Shown here one piece after another: positions 27,203-35,484 of a stretch of 64,000 nucleotides of DNA; positions within the stretch are counted from its first letter, which is position 1, and every line of letters begins with the position of its first letter. The DNA comes from Streptomyces sp. NBC_01335. GTDB taxonomy: Bacteria > Actinomycetota > Actinomycetes > Streptomycetales > Streptomycetaceae. Under the pieces are notes generated by a model. That model searched no databases and had not been told where the DNA came from. It saw nothing but the letters and a program-made list of their open reading frames with translations. The DNA lies in the NCBI RefSeq assembly GCF_035953295.1, contig NZ_CP108370.1, forward strand, positions 124,001-188,000. The letters are read 5' to 3'. Made by a program: the position numbers and the translations under genes.

Positions 27203-28557
27203 CTTCCGTACAGGCGGTTCCCCCCACCGACCACACGACCCGGCTCGGCACCGATCCGATAGCCCGGCTGTTGTGGCGCTCCTGCACCCAGACGACCGCC
27301 GCTGTGGGCGTGTACGGCGTCTACGCCCTCACCAACGCCTGGTTCGTCGGCCGCGGCGCAGGGGACACCGCCATGGCCGCGGTCAATCTGGTCGCTCCCC
27401 TCCTGCTGCTCCTGGGCGCGGTGTCCACCACCGTCGGCGCCGGCGGCGCCTCCCTGGTCTCCCGAGCCCTGGGCGCGGGAGACCACCGGGCCGCCGCCCG
27501 CGCGGCGGGCAACTCCTTCGCCCTCTTCTGGGCCTGCGCCGCGGCCACCACCCTGCTCGGCCTGGCGTTCCTGAACCCGCTGCTCACTCTGCTCGGCGCC
27601 ACTGGCGAACTGGGGGCGACCGCCCGCCCCTATGCCGTGGTGCTGCTGTGCGGGGCCCTGGTATCCACCGGCTTCTCCAGCCTCGTGCGAGCCGAAGGCC
27701 GCATGGGGTTTTCCACCCTGCTGTGGCTCGTGCCCGTCGCCGTACAGATCACCCTGGACCCGCTGCTCATCTTCGGATTCGACATGGGTGTACGGGGCGC
27801 CGCGCTCGGCACCGTCGGCGGCCAGGCCGTGTCCGCGGCGATGAGCCTGTGGTTCTTCTTCGTACAGAAACGCCGCCCCTACCGCATCGGACTGCGGGAC
27901 CTGCTGCCGCACGGCTCGACGCTGCGCGCCCTGCTGGGCGTCGGCCTGCCCTCGTTCCTGGCCGGCACCGGTGTCACACTCCTGGCCGTTCTCGTCAACG
28001 CCACCCTCGCGGCCACCGGGTCGGCCACCGCGCTCGCCGCCTACGCCGTCTGCGCCCGCTTGCAGACCTTCGTGATGATGCCGCACACCGGCATCAGCCA
28101 GGGGCTGCAGCCCCTCGTCGGCTACAACACCGGACGCGGCCTGCCCGGCCGCGCGCTCAAGGCCCGCAACTACTCGCTGATCGCCTCCGTGGTGTACGGC
28201 CTGATCACCGCCACCGCCCTCGCAGCGCTGGCCAGACCCCTGGCCGGCCTGTTTCTCAGTGATGCCGACACCATCACCGTCGCCGGGCAGGCGCTGCCGG
28301 TGATCGCGATCGGGCTCACCGTCGCCGGAACAGGCCCGCTGGTAGCGGCCTACGCCCAGTCGCTGGGCCGTCCGGCACCCGCGTACCTCATCTCCATCGG
28401 CACCCTGCTCCTGATCAAGGTTCCTCTGGTCGCCACCCTGGGCCGACTGGGCACCACAGGCGTCTGGGCCGCTTTGGCAGCCGGCGAAGTGGCCACCGCC
28501 GCTGTTGCCCTCCTGCTGCTGTGGCGCCTGCACACCCCTATGCCGAAGGCTCCTTGA
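27199..28557 (+). CDS. MATE-family multidrug exporter
   Basis: A 452-residue integral membrane protein with about 12 predicted helices in two homologous halves. It has typical MATE sequence in the first half (TNAWFVGRGAGDTAMAAVNLVAPLLLLLGAVSTTVGAGGASLVSRALGAGD) and the second (MMPHTGISQGLQPLVGYNTGRG). MATE proteins export cationic drugs using Na+ or H+ gradients. The start codon GTG 27199 overlaps the phosphotransferase stop. Its 3' end overlaps the convergent TetR gene by 20 bp, so the two cannot be fully transcribed at once without antisense overlap. Confidence 0.92.
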   Translation: MTSVQAVPPTDHTTRLGTDPIARLLWRSCTQTTAAVGVYGVYALTNAWFVGRGAGDTAMAAVNLVAPLLLLLGAVSTTVGAGGASLVSRALGAGDHRAAARAAGNSFALFWACAAATTLLGLAFLNPLLTLLGATGELGATARPYAVVLLCGALVSTGFSSLVRAEGRMGFSTLLWLVPVAVQITLDPLLIFGFDMGVRGAALGTVGGQAVSAAMSLWFFFVQKRRPYRIGLRDLLPHGSTLRALLGVGLPSFLAGTGVTLLAVLVNATLAATGSATALAAYAVCARLQTFVMMPHTGISQGLQPLVGYNTGRGLPGRALKARNYSLIASVVYGLITATALAALARPLAGLFLSDADTITVAGQALPVIAIGLTVAGTGPLVAAYAQSLGRPAPAYLISIGTLLLIKVPLVATLGRLGTTGVWAALAAGEVATAAVALLLLWRLHTPMPKAP

Positions 28558-29158
28558 GGAGCAGCTCCACGTGGGAACGCAGCACCCCGGCCATGTCCAC
28601 CTCATCCGGACTTGTCAGCCACTGCACCTGCAACCCGTCCATCAGCGCCACGAACCCGGCCGCCGCCACCCGGGGGTCGACCCCCTCCCGCAACGCCCCT
28701 TGCTCCGCCAGCTCCCGCAACGCACGGTGCACATACTCCCGCGTCGTCCTGTAGTGATCCGTGAAGTACTGGTGCGCGGGATGATCCTCGGAGAACGCCT
28801 CCGCCGCGACACGCACGTACAACTCCACGATGCCCGGATGCCGGGCGTTGTGATCGGCCAGGTCGACCAAGTGCTGCACCGCCGCCGCGGGAGAGTACTC
28901 CTTCGGTCCGAGCCGCGCGGTGTCCTCCTCGTCCCGACGCTCCAGCACCGCCGCCAAGAGCGCTTCGCGGCTGGGAAAGTAGTAGTGGAGACCGACGTGG
29001 CTGATGCCCGCGCGCTTGGCGATCTCCCGCAGCGAAGCACCGTGATAGCCCACGTCCGCGTACGCCTCAGCAGCCGTCGTCACGATCTGCTCACGGCGTG
29101 CCCGCCCTTTTGCATACCCGCGCGAAGACGCAGGCACCTCGACTTCCGCATCAGACAT
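28538..29158 (-). CDS. TetR-family transcriptional regulator
   Basis: A 206-residue regulator. The N-terminal helix-turn-helix is clear: REQIVTTAAEAYADVGYHGASLREIAKRAGISHVGLHYYFPSREALLAAVL. The C-terminal ligand domain is divergent. It is convergent with and overlaps the MATE exporter gene, so it is probably the local repressor of the phosphotransferase-MATE unit and of itself. A 13-bp inverted repeat (29201-29213) upstream of its start is a candidate self-operator. ATG 29158 follows a GGGGG run. Confidence 0.9.
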   Translation of the reverse strand: MSDAEVEVPASSRGYAKGRARREQIVTTAAEAYADVGYHGASLREIAKRAGISHVGLHYYFPSREALLAAVLERRDEEDTARLGPKEYSPAAAVQHLVDLADHNARHPGIVELYVRVAAEAFSEDHPAHQYFTDHYRTTREYVHRALRELAEQGALREGVDPRVAAAGFVALMDGLQVQWLTSPDEVDMAGVLRSHVELLLKEPSA

Positions 29159-29200
29159 ACCCCCATCATCGCAGCGGCAGTGATCGACATCAGGTCGGCA

Positions 29201-29213
29201 TGACGCTCCGTCA
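29201..29213. promoter_or_regulatory. Inverted repeat TGACG-CTC-CGTCA upstream of TetR gene
   Basis: Perfect 5-bp arms, 43 nt upstream of the TetR start. It is flanked by an 11-bp direct repeat CAGTGATCGAC (at 29179 and 29212). The repeat pair brackets the likely promoter; the right copy reaches into the DUF6083 stop region. Confidence 0.35.
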
Positions 29214-29642
29214 GTGATCGACCGCCGAGGGCCCGTCCTCCGGGAGGTCGAAGAGCCGGCCCATCCTGTCCCTGTTCATCTGCCGGTGCAGGGTGATCCA
29301 GAGCCCGAAGTCCCCGGGCCGGAGGTACGGGCAGACGAGGCGGTGCGGGATGTGGCACCGGGCGCCCGGGAGGGGTTCGGCGTCCCAGAGGTTCATGGCC
29401 CTGCGGTCCGGCGTGATGGTCCAGCGGTCGTGCGGGGGGACCGTGTGGGCGGGGACGATCACACGCGGTTCGAGGAGAACCCAGTGGTCGGCGTAGTGCG
29501 TGCGGTAGCGGTCCTGACGGAGGTCGCAGAAGGGACAGTCGGGCGGATAGGGCGGGCGCGGGGCGATGGCACCTTCGAGGAGAGCCTGGTAGATGTGGCC
29601 GGTGCTGTCCGGTCCTGGCGCGGTATTTCCGGTATCCCCCAT
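29211..29642 (-). CDS. DUF6083 protein
   Basis: A 143-residue soluble protein. CPFCDLRQDRYRTHYADHWVLLEPRVIVPAHTVPPHDRWTITPDRRAMNLWDAEPLPGARCHIPHRLVCP is the full DUF6083 pattern known from streptomycetes. It includes a CxxC pair and two later Cys/His clusters (CHIPHRLVC) that may bind zinc. No function is known. It lies immediately beside the TetR promoter and 163 nt from the kinase gene on the same strand; the start ATG 29642 lacks a good ribosome site. Confidence 0.8.
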   Translation of the reverse strand: MGDTGNTAPGPDSTGHIYQALLEGAIAPRPPYPPDCPFCDLRQDRYRTHYADHWVLLEPRVIVPAHTVPPHDRWTITPDRRAMNLWDAEPLPGARCHIPHRLVCPYLRPGDFGLWITLHRQMNRDRMGRLFDLPEDGPSAVDH

Positions 29643-29805
29643 GTATCCAGGGTCCGGACGGGTCGTCTGCTGCGGTAGGACGCGATCCGGCCGTGTCGGA
29701 GGGGCAAGGAGTGCACGGGTGGGGCCCCCGTCGCCCGACGAGGCGCACCGCTGCTCACCTGCCGCACGGGGACGGGCCGAACCCGGCCCCTCCGGAGGCG
29801 TCCCT

Positions 29806-32157
29806 TCACCGGGGCGACGGTGTCCCGGGACGGGGTGTCGCGGGGCGGGGTGTCGCGGGGGGCCGGTGGGGCTCGGCGAGAGACGCTCCGGCGTCGAGTT
29901 GCCGGCGGCAGCGGGCCTCGTCGTCGCGGCTCGCCACCGCGTCGGGATGGACGGGCCCGAGCACCCGGGTCCTGGCCTCGGCGACCCGTCGGTAGAGGAC
30001 GAGTGCTTCCGCCCAGCGGCCGAGCCATCCGAGCGAGACCGCGATCTCGCGGCAGCTGACGAGGGTGTCGGGGTGGTCGGGGCCCAGGGTGCGTTCCCGC
30101 GCGGCGCACACCGTGCGTGCCTCGGCGAGCGCCTCTTCCCACTGGCCGAGGCGGCCGAGGTTGACGCCCAGGCCGTGGCGGGCCCGGAGCGTCTCCGGGT
30201 CGTCGGGCCCGCCCGCTCCCGTCCGGTCGTGGACGAGGGCGCGGTAGAGCTCCGCCGCCTCCGCTCCCCGTCCGAGGCGACCGAGGCAGACGCCGATCTC
30301 GTGGCGGGTGGAGAGGGTGTCCGGGTGGGTGGCCCCCAGTGCGAGGACCCGGCCCCGGGCGACCCCCGTGTAGGTGTCCAGCGCCTCCTGCCACCGCCCC
30401 GTCCGACCGAGGGCGTACCCCACTTCGAAGAGGGTCACCAGAGTGTCCGGGTGGTCGGCGCCGAGCACCCGGGCGCGTGCGTCGGCGACCTCGCGGGACA
30501 TGCGGTACGACTCCTCCGCGCGGCCCAGCCGGCCGAGGTTGCACGCCATGTCGTGGCGGCAGCTCAGGGTGTCCGGGTGGTCGGGGCCGGCCGTACGCTC
30601 CCGGGCGGTGAGCACCGCCGCGTACACCCGGTGCGCTTCGGCGTGCCGCCCGAGGCGTCCCAGTACGTACGCCGTCTCCTGGCGGGCCGCCAGGGTCTCG
30701 GGGTGGTCGGGCCCGAAGGCCCTGGCCCGGCCCTCGGAGACGTGGCCGAACTCCGCCAGCGCCTCGGTGTCGTACCCGGTGCGACTGAGGCAGACGCCTC
30801 GTTCGTACCGGCTGGCGAGCGCCTCCGGGTGGGCGGCCCCGAGCAGCCGGGCGCGCTCGGTCGCGACCGCTCGGTGGATCTCCCCCGCCTCCGCCCAGCG
30901 TCCGAGGCGCGCGAGGGCGAGGCCCGACGCGTGGCGTCCGGCCAGAGAGCGCACCGCGTCGGCGGCCGGAGCTCCGGGGGCGGCCGTGGGCGTTGAGGGG
31001 CGGACGCCGGTCGTCCACGCGCCGGTGAGCGCGGCGGTGTGGTCGCCCGGTCCGGGGACCCGGCGCTGGGTGCCGGTGGCCCTGCGGCCGGTGGTCATCG
31101 ACCTGCTCCAGCCGGGCAGTTCGCCCGGACCGGCGTCCTGCGGCAGCGCGGGGAGGGCGGGTGGGGCCAGTACGAAGCCGGCGGACGGGTGCGGCTCGGG
31201 GCGGGCGGGCGGGAGAAGTTCAGCGCGGGCCGGCGGAAGAAGCTCAGGACCTGGGGCGGCCGGTGCGGGGTACGGGTGTCCGGCGGGACCGGTCTCCCGT
31301 ACGTTTCCGGTGCGTGCGAGGGCGATCCGCCGCCGCAGTGAGCCCGCGTCCTCCGGGCGCTGCTCGGGGGACTTGGCCAGCAGGTCGAGCACGGTCCGCT
31401 CGAGGAACTCGGGGAGTTCGGCGCGGTGGGCGCGCAGGGGGCGGGGCGGTGTGTCGCGGTGGGCGACGAGGATGCCCCAGGCGTCGTCCAGGTCGAACGG
31501 CGGTACTCCGGTGGCGATCTCGTAGAGCACGCAGCCCAAAGAGTAGAGGTCGCTGCGGTGGTCGACGCCGACTCCGCCGATCTGCTCGGGCGACATGTAG
31601 TGCGGGGTGCCCATGGAGATGCCGGTACCGGTCAGCTTGGAGGTGAAGGCGGTGTCCTGGGCGAGGCGCGCGATGCCGAAGTCGCAGATCTTCACCGTGC
31701 CGTCGGTGAGCCGCATGATGTTGGCGGGCTTCAGGTCGCGGTGCACGATGCCCTGTCGGTGGGTGTAGCCGAGGGCGTCGGCCATCTGTTCGGCGATGTC
31801 GATCACGTCGTCGACGGGCAGTGCGCGCCGGCCGTTGTCCTCCAGGAGCTGACCGAGGTTGCGCCCTTCGAGGAGCTCCATCACCAGGTAGAGGACGCCC
31901 TCGTGTTCGCCGAAGTCGTGGACGACGGTGACGCCCCGGTTCTGGAGCGCGGCGGCCACCCGGGCTTCGCGGCGGAACCGCTCCCGCAGGACGCGGGCGA
32001 AGGAGCGGTCGTGGGGAGGGCCGGAGGGCTTGAGGCACTTGACGGCGACCTGGCGGCCCAACGACTCGTCGCGGGCGCGCCACACCTCGCCCATTCCGCC
32101 GCGCCCGATCAAGTCGAGCAGCTGGTACCGCCCCTGGATCAGCCTGGTCTCCGCCAT
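29806..32157 (-). CDS. Ser/Thr protein kinase with C-terminal TPR array
   Basis: A 783-residue cytosolic kinase. The kinase domain (about 10-275) is intact: GRGGMGEVW glycine loop, VAVKCL (Lys40), HRDLKPANIM catalytic loop, DFGIARL, and activation segment GTPHYMSPEQ. A Pro-rich linker (about 280-385) follows. The C-terminal half consists of eight kinesin-light-chain-like TPR units of about 42 residues, each ending in an LGxxHPxTL-type motif (variants LGAAHPEAL, FGPDHPETL, LGPDHPDTL). There is no membrane helix or PASTA region, so it senses through protein contacts inside the cell. The tail is Pro/Thr-rich. Targets are unknown. Confidence 0.92.
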   Translation of the reverse strand: MAETRLIQGRYQLLDLIGRGGMGEVWRARDESLGRQVAVKCLKPSGPPHDRSFARVLRERFRREARVAAALQNRGVTVVHDFGEHEGVLYLVMELLEGRNLGQLLEDNGRRALPVDDVIDIAEQMADALGYTHRQGIVHRDLKPANIMRLTDGTVKICDFGIARLAQDTAFTSKLTGTGISMGTPHYMSPEQIGGVGVDHRSDLYSLGCVLYEIATGVPPFDLDDAWGILVAHRDTPPRPLRAHRAELPEFLERTVLDLLAKSPEQRPEDAGSLRRRIALARTGNVRETGPAGHPYPAPAAPGPELLPPARAELLPPARPEPHPSAGFVLAPPALPALPQDAGPGELPGWSRSMTTGRRATGTQRRVPGPGDHTAALTGAWTTGVRPSTPTAAPGAPAADAVRSLAGRHASGLALARLGRWAEAGEIHRAVATERARLLGAAHPEALASRYERGVCLSRTGYDTEALAEFGHVSEGRARAFGPDHPETLAARQETAYVLGRLGRHAEAHRVYAAVLTARERTAGPDHPDTLSCRHDMACNLGRLGRAEESYRMSREVADARARVLGADHPDTLVTLFEVGYALGRTGRWQEALDTYTGVARGRVLALGATHPDTLSTRHEIGVCLGRLGRGAEAAELYRALVHDRTGAGGPDDPETLRARHGLGVNLGRLGQWEEALAEARTVCAARERTLGPDHPDTLVSCREIAVSLGWLGRWAEALVLYRRVAEARTRVLGPVHPDAVASRDDEARCRRQLDAGASLAEPHRPPATPRPATPRPGTPSPR

Positions 32158-32227
32158 GGTCAGTCGTCGCCCCCCGTCGCTCCGCTACGTCCGCGCCCTC
32201 CCCCGGCCGCTCCAGTATGGCGGCCCG

Positions 32228-33073
32228 TCACGGAAGTCGACGCGGGTCGGGGCGGCTCCCGGGGCCGAGTCGGGCCATCGCCGTCACGATGCGGCGGGGC
32301 GGCAGTCGCCATCGCAGTCGCGCGGGTATTGCCCGCAGGAGCCGGCCGGTGGCGCGCAGCCGCCGGTCGACCGCCGCGGGGGGCGGGGCCGGCCGGCCGT
32401 AGAGCGCGTGGGCGTAGGGCGGCAGGGAGTCGTAGGCGAGCGCGGCGACATGTCGCCAGAGCAGGGCTCGGGCGGGCACCAGCGGCGCGGGCACGGGCGG
32501 GCGGCGCAGGAAGCCGTCGACCTCCGCGGCCTCCGGTGAGGCGGCGAGTTCGGGCCGGACCCGGTCGAAGTAGGCGTCGAGCTGCGCGGTGGTGGCGGGG
32601 ACGGTTGCCGGGTCGAGTCCGACGAGCCGGGCGCTGCGGCGCTGTTCGTCGACGTAGCGGTCGGCCTGCGCGTCGGTGAGCGGATAGCCGGAGCGGCGCT
32701 GGACTTCGAGGTAGGAGGCGACTTCTGCGCAGTGCACCCACCGGAGCAGCCCCGGTTCGCCCACGCCGTAGGTGTCGCCGGTCTCCGGGTCGGTGGCGGT
32801 GAGGTGTGCGTGGATCCTGCGGACCCGGGCGCCGGCCTTCTCCGCCTCCTGGGTCGTGCCGTAGGTGAGGACGCCGACGAAGTCGGCGGTGCGCAGCAGC
32901 CGTCCCCAGGCGTCCTGGTGGAAGTCGCTGTTCTGCGTGACGCCGCGTACGGCGCGCGGGTGCAGTGCCTGGAGGTAGAGGGCCCGGACCCCGGCGACCC
33001 ACATCATCGGGTCCGCGTGCATCTGCCAGGTGACCGTACCGGTGCCGAAGATCCCGGGGTCGGCGTCGTTCAT
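32228..33073 (-). CDS. DUF2236 (MpaB/latex-clearing-type) protein
   Basis: A 281-residue soluble protein with DPGIFGTGTVTWQMHADPMMWVAGVRALYLQALHPRAVRGV and LRWVHCAEVASYLEVQRR, the conserved heme-binding-type helices of DUF2236 (oxygenase MpaB / rubber oxygenase Lcp superfamily). Many members are b-type haemoproteins, and the reaction of this subgroup is unknown. ATG 33073 is preferred: GGAGG stands 8 nt upstream. A longer in-frame ATG at 33133 has no ribosome site. Confidence 0.85.
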   Translation of the reverse strand: MNDADPGIFGTGTVTWQMHADPMMWVAGVRALYLQALHPRAVRGVTQNSDFHQDAWGRLLRTADFVGVLTYGTTQEAEKAGARVRRIHAHLTATDPETGDTYGVGEPGLLRWVHCAEVASYLEVQRRSGYPLTDAQADRYVDEQRRSARLVGLDPATVPATTAQLDAYFDRVRPELAASPEAAEVDGFLRRPPVPAPLVPARALLWRHVAALAYDSLPPYAHALYGRPAPPPAAVDRRLRATGRLLRAIPARLRWRLPPRRIVTAMARLGPGSRPDPRRLP

Positions 33074-33149
33074 CGCGTGGGCCTCCAGCTCGGGGCGGGG
33101 CGGATACCGGACGCGCGGAAGATCGTGGCCCATGGTACGCCGCGCGGGA

Positions 33150-33728
33150 TCAGCCCAGCGATGCCGTTGCCGCACGCAGGTCTTCCAGGGCTGCCAGTGC
33201 ATGTGGCGCGAGCCCTTCTTTGTCATCGCGATCGCTTTCGGACCACTGGGCGTATCCCCGCTTGAACGCGAGGACTCCCAGCTCGCCCGCGAGGTGCGCG
33301 GTCGGGTCGGGGACCCCACGGGCGATGAGTGCGGCCGTCATGGCGGCCGCGAGACCGACGCTCTTGAGGGCGTCGCGCTCTTGCAGTTCGGTGCTGGCTG
33401 CCACGGCTGCTTCGAGGCGGGGGCCGAGTTCGCGGTTCGCTGGTCCCATGGCACTCGACGCGCGCTCGAGACCGGCTGCTACCGCCTGGAGCGGGCTGGC
33501 GCTCGTAGGGGCCTCGGTAATGCCATCGGCGAGCAGCCTGCTGAGCGTCTCCTGGCCGGCGACCAGTAGCTCGCGCTTGTCGGAGAAGTGCCGGAAGAAG
33601 GTGCTCTTGGTGACACCGGCGCGCTCGGCGATCTGCGTCACCGTGGTGGCGTCGTAACCCTGCTCGGTGAACAGGTCGACGGCCGCAACGACGAGTCGCT
33701 GGGTCGCCCCCGGTTGCCATCTGGTCAT
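33150..33728 (-). CDS. TetR-family regulator, divergent from the SDR gene
   Basis: A 192-residue regulator. TQRLVVAAVDLFTEQGYDATTVTQIAERAGVTKSTFFRHFSDKRELL is a textbook TetR helix-turn-helix; the rest is a ligand-binding domain without clear signatures. It is divergent from the SDR gene at 33817, and the 88-nt gap contains two large palindromes (33744-33763, 33778-33801). The standard inference is that it represses both itself and the SDR gene, and is released by an SDR-related substrate. ATG 33728. Confidence 0.92.
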   Translation of the reverse strand: MTRWQPGATQRLVVAAVDLFTEQGYDATTVTQIAERAGVTKSTFFRHFSDKRELLVAGQETLSRLLADGITEAPTSASPLQAVAAGLERASSAMGPANRELGPRLEAAVAASTELQERDALKSVGLAAAMTAALIARGVPDPTAHLAGELGVLAFKRGYAQWSESDRDDKEGLAPHALAALEDLRAATASLG

Positions 33729-33743
33729 GCGACCAGGATAGGC

Positions 33744-33763
33744 GATGGGACACCTGTCCCGTC
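33744..33763. promoter_or_regulatory. TetR operator 1
   Basis: GATGGGACACCTGTCCCGTC is a 20-bp palindrome, symmetric in nine of ten pairs if the one T-G pair is counted. It lies 16 nt upstream of the TetR start codon and shares the GATGGGACA half-site with operator 2. Confidence 0.8.
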
Positions 33764-33777
33764 ACCATGTAGGGTCA

Positions 33778-33801
33778 GTGATGGGACAACAGTCCCATCA
33801 C
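33778..33801. promoter_or_regulatory. TetR operator 2
   Basis: A 24-bp palindrome with arms GTGATGGGAC / GTCCCATCAC (10 bp, perfect) around a 4-nt centre, ending 15 nt before the SDR ATG and just before its GGGAGAG ribosome site. Centre-to-centre distance to operator 1 is 36 bp. Confidence 0.85.
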
Positions 33802-33816
33802 TTTCAGGGAGAGCTC

Positions 33817-34698
33817 ATGCATGTCTTCGTCACCGGCGGTACCGGCACCATCGGCTCCGCCGTCGTCGCCGAACTCCTCGGCAACGGCCACACCGTTCTC
33901 GCACTGGCCCGCTCGGGCGGCTCCGCGCAGACCCTTCACAGTGCTGGTGCCAAGGTGCTGCGAGGAGACCTGGCGGACCTCGACGTCCTGCGGTCCGGCG
34001 CAGCGCAGTGCGACGGCGTGATCAGTCTGGCGTTCGGACGCGACTACAGCAGTCCGGACGCTCTCGCGCAGGCCATCGCCGAGGAGAGCACCGCTCTCGC
34101 CACGCTGGGGCAGGAACTCATCGGAAGCGACCACCCGATCGTCACGGTCTCCGGGACGCCCTGGGTGCCGGGACGCGCCTCCACCGAGGCCGATCCGCTG
34201 CCGACCGACGGACCGGTGGGCGGTCGGGGCCGTTCGGTCAACGCGCTGCTGGACCTCGCCTCGCGCGGTGTGCGCAGCACGGCTGTCCGCATGCCGCGCA
34301 CGGTCCACAACGAGGGTCAGGGCGGATTCGCAGGCCTGTTGACCGATCAAGCGCGCCGCACCGGGGTGGCCGGCTACCCGGGCGACGGCACCCAGCGCTG
34401 GCCGGCCGTGCACGCGCTCGACGCAGCCGTCCTGTTCCGGCTGGCCCTCGAGTCCGCACCGGCCGGGACGGCCTGGCACGCCGTCGGCGACGAGGGCGAC
34501 GCGGTGCGGGACATCGCCACAGTCATCGGCCGGCGACTGGGCCTGCCGGTCGAGGAGGTTCCGCAGGAGAACTTCGGCCCGTTCGGCCCGATCTTCGCCA
34601 TGGACCAGCCGGCGTCCAGCGCCCACACCCGCGATGCCCTCGGGTGGCAGCCGACCCACTCCAGCCTCCTCGAGGACCTGGAAACCATTCAGCCCTGA
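33817..34698 (+). CDS. Extended SDR / NAD-dependent epimerase-dehydratase-like protein
   Basis: A 293-residue protein with the Rossmann motif HVFVTGGTGTIGSAVVAELLGNGHTVLALARS (TGGTGTIG). Acidic and VISLAFG strands follow, then a C-terminal region resembling NmrA/atypical SDRs. The YxxxK catalytic pair is not evident (the region reads PWVPGRASTEADPLPT), so it may bind NAD(P) without classic SDR catalysis. Under TetR control from the adjoining operators. ATG 33817 has GGGAGAG 5 nt upstream. Confidence 0.88.
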   Translation: MHVFVTGGTGTIGSAVVAELLGNGHTVLALARSGGSAQTLHSAGAKVLRGDLADLDVLRSGAAQCDGVISLAFGRDYSSPDALAQAIAEESTALATLGQELIGSDHPIVTVSGTPWVPGRASTEADPLPTDGPVGGRGRSVNALLDLASRGVRSTAVRMPRTVHNEGQGGFAGLLTDQARRTGVAGYPGDGTQRWPAVHALDAAVLFRLALESAPAGTAWHAVGDEGDAVRDIATVIGRRLGLPVEEVPQENFGPFGPIFAMDQPASSAHTRDALGWQPTHSSLLEDLETIQP

Positions 34699-34818
34699 CG
34701 CACACCGGTTCCAGGGGCCGGAGGGGGCCGGCTCAATGGGTCGCTGGCAACGGGCCCGTACGCACGGTTACCGGAACACTCCAATTCGCCGTGGGCGACT
34801 GCCTGCTGAGCGGACCCC

Positions 34819-35199
34819 TCAGCGGTTGACTTCGAGGTTCGTCGGGACGAGCAGGGCGCGCAGGAGGCGGGTGGCGCGGGCCGGGTCGGTGCGGAGTTCG
34901 GTGAGGATCCGCCAGTTCCTGAGGTGGGCGAAGCCGTGCTCGACCGGTGCGCGTCCGTTGGCGGGGACGCGGTTGGCGGCCCTCTGGCCGGGGGTGAGCT
35001 TGTGGGCGGGGGTGGCGTGGAAGCCGGTGACGATCACGGGGGCGAGTACGTCGTTGTCCAGGCCGCGGGAGCCAGGTCCGCCAGGGCTCCGAGGCCGGCG
35101 GCGCGCAGGTGGGCCAGGAGGTGGTCGTGGCGGGCGGCGGTGTTGTCGTGGGTGCGGCCGGGCCGGGCGGCGGATATCCAGGTGCGGGACCAGCATCAC
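34819..35199 (-). pseudogene. IS5-like transposase C-terminal remnant, frameshifted
   Basis: The last ~60 codons read LDNDVLAPVIVTGFHATPAHKLTPGQRAANRV...APVEHGFAHLRNWRILTELRTDPARATRLLRALLVPTNLEVNR, a standard streptomycete IS5-type (DDE_Tnp_4) transposase end with the final Glu of the DDE triad in VEHGFAHL. Upstream, the proper reading (TWISAARPGRTHDNTAARHDHLLAHLRAAGLGALADL) continues in another frame, so one base is missing near 35073. The N-terminal part is absent. It is a dead fragment of an insertion sequence. Confidence 0.85.
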
Positions 35200-35232
35200 C
35201 GCTCGTCCGCGCGGGCATCACCGCTCGTCCGC
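35194..35232. repeat. Two-copy 17-bp direct repeat at transposase remnant edge
   Basis: CATCACCGCTCGTCCGC at 35194-35210 and 35216-35232 (period 22). It sits at the point where transposase similarity ends, consistent with a deletion or slippage scar. Confidence 0.7.
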
Positions 35233-35484
35233 CCACCTGCCCGGGCGTCGGCGCGGCCGGGGCGCGTTCGTCGGCAAGCTGTTCGCTCACCCGCTCAAGA
35301 ACCCGCTCCGCGACGGCGAGCTCGTCCCGCTCGGCCGTCCGGGAGCCCGTACCCGCGTACGACACCGGGCCGGCGCGTACCACCAGCGCAGTACGGCGGA
35401 TGACGGCAGGCGCACGACGCCCGTCGGCGGCTGCCCGGAGAGAGTGGAGGAGTCCGCACCTCTTCGACCGGAAGGCCCGCAACC

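Larger units (their letters stand above)
34699..35484. other. Degraded mobile-element region between SDR and MMPL genes
   Basis: 786 nt holding only a transposase remnant and short repeats. From 35233 to 35484 no gene is supported; the last bases contain the ribosome site (GGAAGG) for the MMPL gene. No intact terminal inverted repeats were recognised. Confidence 0.55.
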
